A stretch of DNA of 64,000 nt, taken from NCBI RefSeq assembly GCF_014904755.1, contig NZ_JACZFQ010000086.1, forward strand, positions 1 to 64,000, read 5' to 3'. This DNA comes from Neoluteolibacter marinus (GTDB lineage: Bacteria > Verrucomicrobiota > Verrucomicrobiia > Verrucomicrobiales > Akkermansiaceae). Below are positions 1 through 9,414 of this stretch, in pieces (position 1 is the stretch's first letter; every line of letters starts with the position of its first letter). The notes beneath the pieces are model-generated. The model had not been told where the DNA came from and searched no databases. It was given only the letters and a program-made list of their open reading frames with translations. The position numbers and the translations under genes were made by a program.

Positions 1-2604
1 CTTGCCCGGCTGGACGTCGACGATGCCGACGTCGATGTACTGGCCGCCGCTGGTCTGGTGGCAGTGCACGGCGATCAGGTTCTTGCCGGGCTTGAGCGCG
101 GCCTTCCCGGCATCGGACAGCGGGATCAAGGTGTGATCGGTCACGAAGCCACCGGCCGAGCCGGCGCGGACGCCGTTGATGTAGATTTCCACGTCTTCAT
201 CGAAGTGGGCGGAAAGGGCCGCGCTGTCCGGAATGCTTGCCGGCAGGGTGACTTCCCGGCGCAGCCAGATGTCGGCGCTGGTCCACGGGGTGCGGATCTT
301 CGTGTTCGGTGGGCCGCCGCCGCCGAAGCCGGCGGCGCCGGACTTCCAACGGGAGGCATCGTAGTCCGCGGCGAACCAATCGCCCTCCGGCCGGTCGGTG
401 GTGTATTGCCAGATCACGTCGCCCTTCTCCATGGCGTTCGGGACGATGGAGGTGAGGATCGGGGCAATATACTCCGGCATCGGCGCCCAGCCCTTGGACT
501 TGGACACGTCGCGGGCGGCATACTTGGCCCACATCTCCTTGTCGTAGAGGGCGGGGATGAAGACGCCGCCGACCACCGGGCGGGCGGTGAAGTTCTGCTT
601 GCGACCGGTGATGGTATCGTACCAGTCGGTCAGCGGGGCGCGGGCCGGGCCTTCGTTGACGAACTTGAAGACCGGATCGACCAGCGCCTGGAAGTCGGCC
701 TTGTCCCCGGTGAGGGTGGCGGTCCAGACGACCCAGTCGAGCTTGGTGTAGGTCGCGCGGTTGTCGAGCGGCAGGCCATAGCGGTTCTGCTTGGCTTTGT
801 AGAAGTCCATTTCGGTGCGTCGGACCTCATCGGGGAAGAGCTCCAGGCCGAGGATCTTGTCCCAGACCAGGTTGTACTTCTGGCTCCAGGTGCCCGGGCG
901 GTCGAAAGCGAGCTTGTAGTGGTCGCCGTCCTTGCCTTCCTCCACCCAGCGCTGGGCGTAGTCCTTGGCGATCTTGCCATACTCGGCGGCCATCTCCTGG
1001 TCGCCGCGCAGTTCGCAGAGCTTGGCGAAGGCACCGAGGCCGCAGATCGCCTTGGCGGAGAGGTTCACGTTGTGCGCCAGGTGGCCGGAGAAGTCGTCGG
1101 TGCAGAGCTGGTTGTCGGGGTCGAAGCCTTCTTCCTTCAGGTAGTTCGCCCACTGCACCAGGCGGTCCCAGTAGCGGCCGGCGAAGTCGGCATTGCCCTC
1201 CATCTGCGCGACGGCGGCCATCAGGATGAGCATGTTGCCGCTTTCCTCGACCGGCATCTGGTTCTCCTCGGTCTTCTCGCCGCCGCCGTAGACCTGGCCG
1301 TTGGCCTGCGGGTAGGTGCCGAGGTCGTGGGGAGCGAAGGGAAACTTCCAGCGCTCGCTTTTCGCATACTCCATGAAGGGCGCGATGAAGGACTTCGCGA
1401 GGCTCGGGCTGAAGAGCAGAAACTGCGGGGCCATCGGGTAAAACACATCCGAGGTGGCGATGCAGCCGTTCGAGTGGTTCTCCTTGGAAAACTGCAGCGG
1501 CTGGCCGTTGTCATCCGCGACGAACTTGCCCGCCGCGAGCGCCTGGCGGTAGCAGAGCGCGGCGAGCTTGGCGTATTTCTCGCCGCCGAGCTTGGCCATG
1601 TCCGCCATCACCTCGGCGTCGAAGGCCTCGCAGCGCTGGCGCAGGGTGGGGAATTGCTTGGCGCTGTCCTCGAGCAGGTCCTTCGCCTCCCAGCCGTCGC
1701 GGCGCCAGAAGGGCCGCAGGTTCTTGCGGTTGAACTGGATGCCGAACAGGTCGTCGTAGGCGATCATCGCCCAGGTCGAAACGGTCTCGGCGCCGACTTT
1801 CAGCGGCTTCAGCTCCAGGCCGGCTCCTATGCTGTCGGCGTGCTTGGCGGTGCCGGAAGCGCCCTGCTGGTCGGCCAGGCCTTTGCCGGCGAAAGCGACG
1901 GCCAGCTCGTTCGGCCGGGCGAAGGCGCGGGCGGCGGTGTTTTCCTCCGGCGCGGCGAGGTAGAGGTAGCCCCAGTCGATGCGGTGGTCGTCACCCTTCT
2001 TCATCAGGATCGGTTGCTCCACGCTGCCCATGCGGACCGCGGCGAGGCCGCCGCCGCTGGCGTCGTTCCACTCGATCTCCTGGTCGGTGTTGTTGACCGT
2101 GAGCTCGCCGGAAGCGCCGAAATAGACGGCCACCTCGTGTTCCTTGCCGTCCGTCGCCTTGAAATCATAGGCGAGATAAGTGACCGGGCGGGACAGCAGG
2201 TCGATGTCTTCCGGCAGGGCGGGGGTGATGAAGTTCAGATCGAGCGCGATGCCGCCGCCTTCGAAACTGTAGGTGGTGGTGGTCGGCAGCACGGTGAGGC
2301 CCGTTTGTGCCATCGGCGGCGTGGCGACCGGGGTCGCGCCCATCACGCGGAAGGCCTGGCCGTCGACCTTCACCACGCTGGTGACCTGGTGCCGGCGGCC
2401 GGTCCAGTGGGTGGTTTCCGTGGCGGTCAGCGTGTCGGCGGGCGACCAGATGCTGAAGTAGGGATCGCAGGCGACCAGCGGGGTGGACGGCGGGATCAAG
2501 GTGTTGTCGCCGGGAGGGGAGGGGCGGAGTTGCGCCTGGGCCAGGCCGAGGGTCCCCGCCGCGAGCAGCGCGGACCTGGAAATGCGGAACGAGTGGATTC
2601 TCAT
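1..2604 (-). CDS. Secreted glutaminase-family protein (DUF4964/DUF5127/DUF4965/DUF1793 type), partial
   Basis: The reverse strand is open from the ATG at 2604 to the window edge, giving 868 codons with no stop, so the C-terminus is missing. The first 25 residues form a signal peptide ending near AQA. The mature start contains the motif CDPYFSIWS, the hallmark of the GtaA-like glutaminase family whose members carry DUF4964, DUF5127, DUF4965 and DUF1793 in that order. The central part is helix-rich, as expected for the alpha/alpha toroid. Residues from about 730 to the edge look like an added beta-sandwich of the sugar-binding or jelly-roll kind (motifs DIWLRREVTLP and EDVEIYINGVRAG). The protein is probably exported or periplasmic. 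Real substrates of bacterial members are rarely known, so glutaminase is a family label. No Shine-Dalgarno sequence is visible before the ATG. Confidence 0.85.
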   Translation of the reverse strand, partial: MRIHSFRISRSALLAAGTLGLAQAQLRPSPPGDNTLIPPSTPLVACDPYFSIWSPADTLTATETTHWTGRRHQVTSVVKVDGQAFRVMGATPVATPPMAQTGLTVLPTTTTYSFEGGGIALDLNFITPALPEDIDLLSRPVTYLAYDFKATDGKEHEVAVYFGASGELTVNNTDQEIEWNDASGGGLAAVRMGSVEQPILMKKGDDHRIDWGYLYLAAPEENTAARAFARPNELAVAFAGKGLADQQGASGTAKHADSIGAGLELKPLKVGAETVSTWAMIAYDDLFGIQFNRKNLRPFWRRDGWEAKDLLEDSAKQFPTLRQRCEAFDAEVMADMAKLGGEKYAKLAALCYRQALAAGKFVADDNGQPLQFSKENHSNGCIATSDVFYPMAPQFLLFSPSLAKSFIAPFMEYAKSERWKFPFAPHDLGTYPQANGQVYGGGEKTEENQMPVEESGNMLILMAAVAQMEGNADFAGRYWDRLVQWANYLKEEGFDPDNQLCTDDFSGHLAHNVNLSAKAICGLGAFAKLCELRGDQEMAAEYGKIAKDYAQRWVEEGKDGDHYKLAFDRPGTWSQKYNLVWDKILGLELFPDEVRRTEMDFYKAKQNRYGLPLDNRATYTKLDWVVWTATLTGDKADFQALVDPVFKFVNEGPARAPLTDWYDTITGRKQNFTARPVVGGVFIPALYDKEMWAKYAARDVSKSKGWAPMPEYIAPILTSIVPNAMEKGDVIWQYTTDRPEGDWFAADYDASRWKSGAAGFGGGGPPNTKIRTPWTSADIWLRREVTLPASIPDSAALSAHFDEDVEIYINGVRAGSAGGFVTDHTLIPLSDAGKAALKPGKNLIAVHCHQTSGGQYIDVGIVDVQPGK

Positions 2605-2737
2605 GACGTTGCGTGGATGGAGGGGAGGATGAGTGTGGACCCGATCCCCGGGATTGTCTCCGTGAAAACTCCCGCCGATGCGGGAGACGCAGCGTCTAAA
2701 ACGCGTTTTTCATGTCAAACCCAATGGGCGACAGCGC

Positions 2738-3802
2738 TCAGTCCGGCTTTTCGAAGAAGAGGGTGAACTCGTGCCGGTTGTAGGTCAGGTGGGTGGTGGC
2801 GAGGTGGGCCAGCCCCGACGCGGTGGCATAGGCGACGGCGGCGCGGGTGAGGGTGGTCAGCTCGTCCGGGCTGTCGGCACCGGCGCCTTTCAGGGTGAAG
2901 ATGACGAGGCCGCCGGGGTTCAGATGGGCGGCAAGCCGAACGACCTGGCGCAGGGTCGAGCGGGCGTCGCCGTTCATGTCGCTGAGCAGGGCGTCGAATC
3001 GTTCGCCTTCCGCCGGCCGGTAGGTCTCGACGTCGGCGCGGACGAAGCGGAGGCCGGGTGCCTTCGCCAGCCGGTCGTCGAGCTTGGCCTTGTCGACGGC
3101 GGTGACCTGGAAGCCGCGGGCGAGCAGCTCGGAGGTCATGCCACCCGGGCTCGCACCGAGTTCCAGCCAGCGGGCACCGTCCGGCACCGCGGGGCGCAGG
3201 AGTTTCAGGTAGTGCAGGGCTTCGACGACCTTCGCGCCGGCGCGGCTGATCGAATCGGCCTGGCGGATGAACTTGGTGCCGCCGGGATAGAAGCCGTTCG
3301 AGTCGCGAGGGCTCTGCAGGCCGCAGTAGAGGCCCTCCTTGCCCACCAGGCAGAACAGGCTGGGGACCGAGGGATCCTGCGCCTCGACGTCCGCGGCGGC
3401 GGGCAGCGGCGGGAAGAGCTGCAGCGTCCGGCCGCGCAGGTTGGTGGCGAGGTGCTTGTAATAGGGATGCGGCGCGCCGGGTTGCAGCGGACCGGCGAGC
3501 AAGGTTTGGGGATGGCTTTCACCGAATTTGCGGAAGATCGCCTGCGCCGCCTTTTCGACGAAGCCGTCCATCTTCTGCGGGCAGCACGGCCAGGCGTGAT
3601 GGACGGGGAGGTTCCAGCTGACAAAGGGCGCCCAACGGGAGTCGCGCAGCACCGCGGGGTCGTCGAGGCGCACCAGGTGGTAGTCGGTGCCGAGCTTCTT
3701 GAGCGGCGACGCGCCGAGGCCGTCGAGGATTTCCCGTGTCCGGTCTTCGAAAACCTCCGGGATCCGGAGGAGCCAGCTGGCGGGATTCGGCGGCGTCGTC
3801 AT
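2738..3802 (-). CDS. SAM-dependent 2'-O-ribose RNA methyltransferase, RlmM/FtsJ-like
   Basis: This 354-residue protein has a C-terminal Rossmann-fold methyltransferase domain with the SAM-binding motif WLELGASPGGMTSELL near residue 220, followed by an acidic strand end (VTAVDKAKLD) and a FVRADVETY segment. It matches the layout of RlmM, which methylates the 2'-O of C2498 in 23S rRNA and has an N-terminal THUMP-like part plus an FtsJ-like catalytic part. The start was set at the internal ATG (MTTPPNPASW). An in-frame ATG 42 bases upstream would add only a basic, unlikely leader. It diverges from the RRM gene at 3914 with about 110 bases between the starts, and both are RNA-related. The specific target base is inferred. 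Confidence 0.75.
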   Translation of the reverse strand: MTTPPNPASWLLRIPEVFEDRTREILDGLGASPLKKLGTDYHLVRLDDPAVLRDSRWAPFVSWNLPVHHAWPCCPQKMDGFVEKAAQAIFRKFGESHPQTLLAGPLQPGAPHPYYKHLATNLRGRTLQLFPPLPAAADVEAQDPSVPSLFCLVGKEGLYCGLQSPRDSNGFYPGGTKFIRQADSISRAGAKVVEALHYLKLLRPAVPDGARWLELGASPGGMTSELLARGFQVTAVDKAKLDDRLAKAPGLRFVRADVETYRPAEGERFDALLSDMNGDARSTLRQVVRLAAHLNPGGLVIFTLKGAGADSPDELTTLTRAAVAYATASGLAHLATTHLTYNRHEFTLFFEKPD

Positions 3803-3913
3803 GGCGCTGTCCTTGCGGGCAAGGCGGCGGCGAGAAAAGGACAATCCGGCGGGGCGGCGGCGAAATCCGTTCTCGTTCTCCGCCGCCGGCGGCGATTATC
3901 GTCCGCCCATCTC

Positions 3914-4240
3914 ATGATCATCCTGGTTCGCAACATCGACCGCAGCATCACCGAGGACGAGGTCCTGCGGTTGTTGAAAAAACACGGCAAGGTCCGCTCC
4001 TTCGACCTGGTCCGCGACAAGGTGGCGGACACGTCGAAGGGCTTCGGCTTCGCCGACATGCCGTCGCTCGAACAAGCGACCCAGGCGATCGAGGCGCTGG
4101 ACGGCTACCAGCTCGGCACCCGGAAGCTGCGGGTGAAGAAGGCGGCCTCGTCGTCGCTGCTCAAGGAGTCGCCGAAAAAGAAGAAGGGCAAGAGCTACGG
4201 CAAGAACCCGTTCAAGGAACGCCGGGAGCGTCCGGACTGA
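3914..4240 (+). CDS. Single-RRM RNA-binding protein
   Basis: A 108-residue protein made of one RNA recognition motif plus a basic tail. RNP2 is seen as IILVRNI at the N-terminus and RNP1 as KGFGFADM near residue 46. The second half ends with a lysine-rich stretch (SPKKKKGKSYGKN). It resembles the small bacterial RRM proteins of cyanobacteria and Verrucomicrobia, which bind single-stranded RNA, often in cold or stress conditions. The ATG at 3914 puts RNP2 at residues 2-8, as is usual; longer in-frame extensions upstream are shadow sequence. It converges on the lipoprotein gene, with only 18 bases between stops. Confidence 0.85.
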   Translation: MIILVRNIDRSITEDEVLRLLKKHGKVRSFDLVRDKVADTSKGFGFADMPSLEQATQAIEALDGYQLGTRKLRVKKAASSSLLKESPKKKKGKSYGKNPFKERRERPD

Positions 4241-4258
4241 CGCCCCCGCGCCCCGCGG

Positions 4259-5149
4259 TCACGGTTTGGTGAGGGTGATCGTCTCGAGGATCGTCATCGG
4301 TCCCTCCACGTGCATCTCGGCCTGGGGACCGACCGTGCCGTGGATGGTCATGGTGCCGTTGACCTTGGCGTCGATGTCCTCGAGATCGGCGAGCGAGCGG
4401 TGAATCAGCGAGTCGCCCTTGAAGGTGACCTTCATGGAGTTTCCGGTGCCGTCGGAGGGGGTGTTGCCGGTGACTTCGAAGGTCGACTTGATCACGGCGC
4501 AGGGCGTGCCCTGGAAATCGGTGACCTCGACAAATTCGAGCTCCATGGTCCCTTCCATCGCCTCGATGGAGCCGAAGGAGCTGAGATCGGCGGGATTCAC
4601 CTGCCAGCGGTCCCCGGGCTTGCGGGGATCGGTGCCGTACATGGTGAGGCTTTCGCGGGAGCCATTCCGCTTGGCGATCTTCGCCAGTTCCTCCTCCTGC
4701 TCCGGGGTGGCGGTCCCCGATTCCAGGGTGGCGGTCCAGGTGCCGTCCTTCTGTTCGATCATCACCGGCAGTCCCAGCAGGGGTTTGGGCTCGCCGGGAA
4801 CCGGCCGCTCGTTGCCGTTGAGAACCATCGAGCCGGTGGCCTCGGCTTCGACTAGCAGGTAGCGGGCCTTGTTGCCGGGGAGGCCCTCCAGGGTTTTCAC
4901 CTCGCTGTCGCGGCGGGTCATCGTGCCGGCCATCTCCTGGCCACCGGCGGAAACGGTCATGGAACCCTCGTCGAGGGTCATCGTGGACTCGATCCGGGCG
5001 ATCACGCCCGGGGCAGGCACGGCTTCGTTGTCGGCCAAAACATAGCCTTCCTCCGCGGGAGCTTGCGCCGCCGCCGGCTCCTTCTTTTCGCCACAGGAGG
5101 TGAGCAGGAATCCGACCCCGAGCCAGGTTGCCAATGTCAGTTTGTTCAT
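4259..5149 (-). CDS. Putative lipoprotein, DUF6263-like, function unknown
   Basis: The product is 296 residues and starts with a lipoprotein signal peptide: a hydrophobic segment followed by LLTSC, with Cys about 19 residues from the ATG at 5149, then an Ala/Glu/Pro linker. The rest is beta-rich with many Thr/Met strands (STMTLDEGSMTVSAGGQ, TWTATLESGTATPEQ). It resembles verrucomicrobial and planctomycete lipoproteins that measure out repeated small beta-sheets, but no catalytic motif was recognised. The start at MNKLTLATW gives a clean signal peptide, while an upstream in-frame ATG would put charged residues before it. The family name is a guess; lipoprotein status is well supported. Confidence 0.7.
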   Translation of the reverse strand: MNKLTLATWLGVGFLLTSCGEKKEPAAAQAPAEEGYVLADNEAVPAPGVIARIESTMTLDEGSMTVSAGGQEMAGTMTRRDSEVKTLEGLPGNKARYLLVEAEATGSMVLNGNERPVPGEPKPLLGLPVMIEQKDGTWTATLESGTATPEQEEELAKIAKRNGSRESLTMYGTDPRKPGDRWQVNPADLSSFGSIEAMEGTMELEFVEVTDFQGTPCAVIKSTFEVTGNTPSDGTGNSMKVTFKGDSLIHRSLADLEDIDAKVNGTMTIHGTVGPQAEMHVEGPMTILETITLTKP

Positions 5150-5271
5150 GTTCCCCGCATCTAGATCGGAACTTTTCAATCTGGAAAGATGATATTGGAA
5201 GCAAGATGATCAGGAACGGCGATGCTTGTCCGGGGGTTGACGCGCCGCCGCGGGATTCCATGCTCGCTGCC

Positions 5272-5913
5272 ATGCCGACCGATCACACCCGGGCCATCGC
5301 CGGTTTGCGGAAATCCTGCCCGGCGATGAAGGCGCTGATCCAGAGGGTCGGCCCGTGCACGCTGGAGAGCGATCCGAAACGCTCCCCGTTCCAGTCGCTG
5401 GTCAGCGCGGTGGCGCACCAGCAGCTCCACGGCAAGGCGGCGGCGACCATCCTCGGCCGCTACCGGCAGCTGTTCGGCGGCCGCATGCCAGGGCCGAAGG
5501 CGCTCGCCGGTGTGACCGACGAGCAACTGCGCGGGGCCGGTTTCTCGCGGGCGAAGACCGCCGCAATCCGTGATCTGGCGGATAAAACCTTGGCCGGCGT
5601 GGTGCCGGGGCCGCGGGCGATCGCGACGATGCCGGACGCCGAGATCATCGAGCGGCTGGTGCAGGTCCGCGGGGTCGGCAAGTGGACCGTCGAGATGCTG
5701 CTGATTTTCACCCTCGGCCGCCCTGATGTCTGGCCGGTCGATGATTTCGGCGTCCGCGCCGGCTGGCGCATCCTCTACGACTTGGAGGGCATGCCGACGC
5801 CGAAGCAGCTCCAGGAGGCCGGGGAAAAGTTCCGCCCGCACCGCTCGGTTGCGGCCTGGTACCTGTGGCGGGCGACCGATCTGAATCGCTCGCCGGAGGT
5901 GCAAAACTCCTGA
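5272..5913 (+). CDS. DNA-3-methyladenine glycosylase II, AlkA/HhH-GPD family
   Basis: A 213-residue HhH-GPD base-excision-repair glycosylase that removes alkylated bases from DNA. The helix-hairpin-helix is VRGVGKWTVEM (about residues 132-142) and the catalytic Asp is D158 in WPVDDFGVR, matching the second Asp of the AlkA PADD-type motif. The segment SLVSAVAHQQLHGKAA near residue 42 is the usual N-terminal helix signature of this family. The length fits the short bacterial AlkA form without the N-terminal beta domain of E. coli AlkA. ATG 5272 was chosen; an ATG at 5260 would add four residues. It runs divergently from the lipoprotein gene. Confidence 0.88.
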   Translation: MPTDHTRAIAGLRKSCPAMKALIQRVGPCTLESDPKRSPFQSLVSAVAHQQLHGKAAATILGRYRQLFGGRMPGPKALAGVTDEQLRGAGFSRAKTAAIRDLADKTLAGVVPGPRAIATMPDAEIIERLVQVRGVGKWTVEMLLIFTLGRPDVWPVDDFGVRAGWRILYDLEGMPTPKQLQEAGEKFRPHRSVAAWYLWRATDLNRSPEVQNS

Positions 5914-5978
5914 TCCGGATTTGACGCCGTTGCAGTTTGCCCCGAGGGGTGGCGCGCCCTCAACCGGGCCAAGACGGA

Positions 5979-6001
5979 AAACCCCTTGAATTCAGGGGTT
6001 T
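5979..6001 (+). terminator. Short hairpin between the glycosylase and DUF5060 genes
   Basis: An 8-bp inverted repeat, AAACCCCT and AGGGGTTT, encloses a 7-base loop. It lies 65 bases after the glycosylase stop. No T-run follows, so it is either a weak terminator or a binding site near the promoter of the next gene. Confidence 0.3.
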
Positions 6002-6062
6002 CGGGGACAATTCCCGCCGATCCGGCATGGTCCGAGCAGCCCCGTAGTAACGAAAGGTCGCC

Positions 6063-9000
6063 ATGAAAACTTTAGCCTCATTGATCATCTGTATCCTCGC
6101 CGGGTTGTTGCCAGCGGCGGGGGTCGTGGGCCCGGTGACCGGCGAGCTGAAGCGCTGGCACAAGGTGACGATTGATTTTACCGGCCCGCCGACTTCCGAA
6201 GACGCCGCCGTGAATCCGTTCACGGACTACCGCCTCGATGTGACTTTCACCCATCCGGCATCGGGCAAGACCTACCTGGTCCCGGGCTATTTCGCCGCGG
6301 ACGGCGATGCGGCGAACACCTCGGCCACGGCCGGGGACGTCTGGCGGGTTCATTTTGCCCCGGATGAGATCGGCACCTGGATCTTCACCGCATCGTTCCG
6401 GACGGGTCCCGACGTGGCGACCGACGACGACCCGGCGGCCGGTTCCAGCGCCGGCTACTTCGACGGCGAAGGCGGGAGCATCGACGTCGAACCGACCGAC
6501 AAGACCGGGCGCGATTTCCGCGGCAAGGGCCGCCTCGAGTATGTCGGCAAGCATCACCTCCGCTTCGCCGGCAGCGGCGGGTACTTCATGAAGATGGGGA
6601 CGGACTCGCCCGAGAACCTGCTGGCCTACCAGGATTTCGACGGTGATTTCAAAACCGACGGCGTCGAGGACGACCGGATCAAGGACTGGGCGCCCCACGT
6701 GCAGGACTGGCACGAGGGCGACCCGGTGTGGCAGGGGGACAAGGGCAAGGGCCTGATCGGAGCGGTCAACTATCTCGCCTCGGAAGGCCTCAACGCCTTC
6801 TCGTTCTTGACCATGAACATCGACGGGGACGACGAGAATGTCTTCCCCTACGTCAGCAACTCCGATGTGGAGCGGATGGACGTGTCGCGGCTGGACCAGT
6901 GGGAGATCGTCTTCGAGCACGGCACCCGGATGGGGATGCATCTTCATTTCAAGACCCAGGAGACCGAGAACGAGCGGCTGCTCGACAACGGCAACCTCGG
7001 CAGGGAGCGCAAGCTCTACTACCGCGAGCTGATCGCCCGCTTCAGCCACAACCTCGCGCTGAACTGGAACCTCGGCGAGGAGATCAACGACGCCACGACC
7101 TCGCAGAAGGCGGCGTGGGCCCGCTACTTCCACGACCACGACCCGTACCAACATCCGATCGTGATCCACAACGGCGACAGCCACTTCGACCTGATGGGCG
7201 AGGACTTCGACCTTACCGGGATGTCGCTGCAGTTCAACCAGCCGGACTTTTCCGACACCTTCCGCTTCACGTTGCGCTACGTGAAACGCTCGACGGAATA
7301 CAACAAGCCCTGGGTGGTGGCGGCGGATGAGCCGGGCAATTCATCGACCAGCTTGCAGCCGGACGACGAGCCGGCGAACAGCCACATCGATGCCCGCAAG
7401 AATGCGATCTGGGGCAACATCATGGCCGGAGGCGCCGGCTGCGAATTCTACTTCGGCTACAACTTTCCGAATTCCGACCTGACCTGCAACGACTTCCGCA
7501 GCCGTGACCGGTTCTGGGACTTCTGTCGATACGCCCTCGAGTTCTTCGAGGACCACGATTTCCCCTTCCAGCTGATGAAATACCAGCAGGACTTGGTCAG
7601 CGGCGACGGGTCGGACGAAGACGCGGACTCCAACCGCTGCCTGGCGAAAATTGGCGACACCTACCTGATCCAGCTCCACGACGGCGGCAACCATACCCTG
7701 GACCTCACCGCGGCCAGCGGGACCTTCACCTCGCTGTGGTTCAATCCCCGCACCGGAGCCACTCCGGTCACCGGGCCGATGCTGACCGGGGGCGCGGTCG
7801 TCCCCCTCGGCGACCCTCCGGACAGCGAGACCGATGACTGGATCGTGCTGGTCGAGTCGACCAGCGGTGGCAGTGCAACCAACAGCCCGCCGGTGGTCGA
7901 CGCCGGTCCCGACAAGTCGGCGTTCCTGATCGATTCCAGCGTCGCCGTGGACCTCAACGGCTCGGTGGCCGACGACGGCTTGCCCGAAGAGTTCGCGCTC
8001 ACCCGTAGTTGGTCCCAGGTCAGCGGTCCGGCGGAAGTGAGCTTTTCCAGCACCGCGGCGTCTGTCACCACCGCCACGTTCACCGCGGACGGGGAATACG
8101 TTCTCCGCTTGGCTGCAAATGACAGTGATCTCAGCGCCGCGGACGACGTGGTGGTGAACATCCGGCTGCCGGAGCCGGACCAGTTCGTCGGGTATCTTCC
8201 GCTGCACGACGCGTTCCTCGATGCGGGTGCCAACGACAACGGCACCTTGCTCAAAGTCGGCGGCGGGGAGAAAACCGCCTACCTGAAGTTCGACGTCCCG
8301 GATCCCGGGGCTCCGGTCACCGGGGCGGAACTGTTTCTCACCGAAGGGGCATCCGTGGACTCCGGCACCGTGGCCTTGCGGCTCTACGAGGCGGCCGCGA
8401 CGCCGTGGACGGAGACCACCCTTGATGGCACCAACGCCCCGTCCAAAGGGGCCCAAGTCGCGGTTTTTTCGGGCGAGGTCCAAGCCGGGTCCGTGATTTC
8501 CTTCGATCTTTCCGGCCATGTCACCGCTCCGGGCAGCTACGGTTTCATCCTCGAGGCCGATCCCGGCGCAGCGGAGGTCGCCTTCGCCTCGAAAGAAAAC
8601 TCCACCGGGGCCGGGCGTCCGTCGCTGGTGATCAGCCATGCCGGCAACAACGATCCCGAGTTTTCCGGCTTCCTGCTGGCGACCCCGGTGAACACCACGG
8701 CACGCGTGCCGGTGTCCCAGATTCTTGCCGAAGCCTCGGACCTGGACGGCGACCCCCTGTCGCTGGCCAGCGGGGAAGGTGGAACCACGGCCGGTGGCTA
8801 TGTTACCTTCGAGCCCGGGTTCTTGGTTTACACCCCGTCGATCGATTTCCTTGGCAGCGACTCCTTCGACCTGACAGTGCAAGATGGACGGGGTGGTTTT
8901 GTCAGTGCCTTGTTGAGAATCAACGTATTGGAGTCCGATGGCCTCGGCGGTCAGGTGCCCTCGGTAACCAGGCTGCCGGACGGCACGATGCGAATCAGCT

Positions 9001-9161
9001 TCGCGGGCGTGGCGGGTTTCCAGTACCAGGTCGAGCGCTCGGTCAATCTGGTCGACTGGACATTGATCGGCACCCTGGGTGGGGGCGAGACCGGTGAGGT
9101 CCAGTTCATCGACGACGATCCGCCGGAGGGCGCTGCGTTCTACCGGTGGCAGACCCCCTGA
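6063..9161 (+). CDS. Secreted DUF5060/TIM-barrel glycoside-hydrolase-like multidomain protein
   Basis: A 1032-residue secreted protein. Order of parts: signal peptide (1-20); DUF5060 beta-sandwich (about 28-120, with GYFAADGDAA and VHFAPDEIGTW); a TIM-barrel region of the DUF4038/GH140-like type (about 150-520, with KGRLEYVGKHHLRFAG, LNWNLGEEIND and VAADEPGN); a collagen-binding-2-like beta domain (about 535-600, LIQLHDGGNHTLDL and WFNPRTGA); a PKD-like domain (605-695); a CBM96-like domain (about 700-850, FLDAGANDNGTLLKVGGG); a cadherin-like domain (855-940); and a C-terminal YQVERSVNLVDWTLIG unit common in Verrucomicrobia. Acidic residues in NLGEE and ADEPGN are candidate catalytic groups. 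It is a paralogue of the gene at 62205. Role in carbohydrate breakdown is inferred from the domains. Confidence 0.8.
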   Translation: MKTLASLIICILAGLLPAAGVVGPVTGELKRWHKVTIDFTGPPTSEDAAVNPFTDYRLDVTFTHPASGKTYLVPGYFAADGDAANTSATAGDVWRVHFAPDEIGTWIFTASFRTGPDVATDDDPAAGSSAGYFDGEGGSIDVEPTDKTGRDFRGKGRLEYVGKHHLRFAGSGGYFMKMGTDSPENLLAYQDFDGDFKTDGVEDDRIKDWAPHVQDWHEGDPVWQGDKGKGLIGAVNYLASEGLNAFSFLTMNIDGDDENVFPYVSNSDVERMDVSRLDQWEIVFEHGTRMGMHLHFKTQETENERLLDNGNLGRERKLYYRELIARFSHNLALNWNLGEEINDATTSQKAAWARYFHDHDPYQHPIVIHNGDSHFDLMGEDFDLTGMSLQFNQPDFSDTFRFTLRYVKRSTEYNKPWVVAADEPGNSSTSLQPDDEPANSHIDARKNAIWGNIMAGGAGCEFYFGYNFPNSDLTCNDFRSRDRFWDFCRYALEFFEDHDFPFQLMKYQQDLVSGDGSDEDADSNRCLAKIGDTYLIQLHDGGNHTLDLTAASGTFTSLWFNPRTGATPVTGPMLTGGAVVPLGDPPDSETDDWIVLVESTSGGSATNSPPVVDAGPDKSAFLIDSSVAVDLNGSVADDGLPEEFALTRSWSQVSGPAEVSFSSTAASVTTATFTADGEYVLRLAANDSDLSAADDVVVNIRLPEPDQFVGYLPLHDAFLDAGANDNGTLLKVGGGEKTAYLKFDVPDPGAPVTGAELFLTEGASVDSGTVALRLYEAAATPWTETTLDGTNAPSKGAQVAVFSGEVQAGSVISFDLSGHVTAPGSYGFILEADPGAAEVAFASKENSTGAGRPSLVISHAGNNDPEFSGFLLATPVNTTARVPVSQILAEASDLDGDPLSLASGEGGTTAGGYVTFEPGFLVYTPSIDFLGSDSFDLTVQDGRGGFVSALLRINVLESDGLGGQVPSVTRLPDGTMRISFAGVAGFQYQVERSVNLVDWTLIGTLGGGETGEVQFIDDDPPEGAAFYRWQTP

Positions 9162-9358
9162 CTGGACCGGCGAACTCCGGGAGCAGGGGGCATCTCGATC
9201 CCGGGGGCCTCCAAGGGCATGGGGGAGGGCATAGGCCGGGTCTGGACCGGGTCCGGCCGCCTTGGAGCTTGATGGATCAAGACGGTTCAGGACGACCCTT
9301 CGGCTTCGGAAAGGGTCCGCGGGACCTGCCCGGCGAGCCGGGCGACGGGATTTGCACC

Positions 9359-9387
9359 TTGCCATTATATTTTTGAACCGGTAATTA
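9359..9387 (+). promoter_or_regulatory. Candidate sigma70-type promoter of the PEP-CTERM gene
   Basis: A TTGCCA element (5 of 6 match to TTGACA) lies exactly 17 bases before TAATTA (4 of 6 match to TATAAT), in an AT-rich stretch inside otherwise GC-rich DNA, about 28 bases upstream of the ATG at 9415. Confidence 0.5.
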
Positions 9388-9414
9388 ACCGCCGATCCCT
9401 TGCGCCGAAGTTTT

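Noticed and set aside
58-2766. Open frame of 902 codons on the plus strand
   Set aside because: It is the antisense shadow of the glutaminase-family gene; its sequence is low-complexity Gly/Val/Arg with no domain, typical of high-GC complementary frames.
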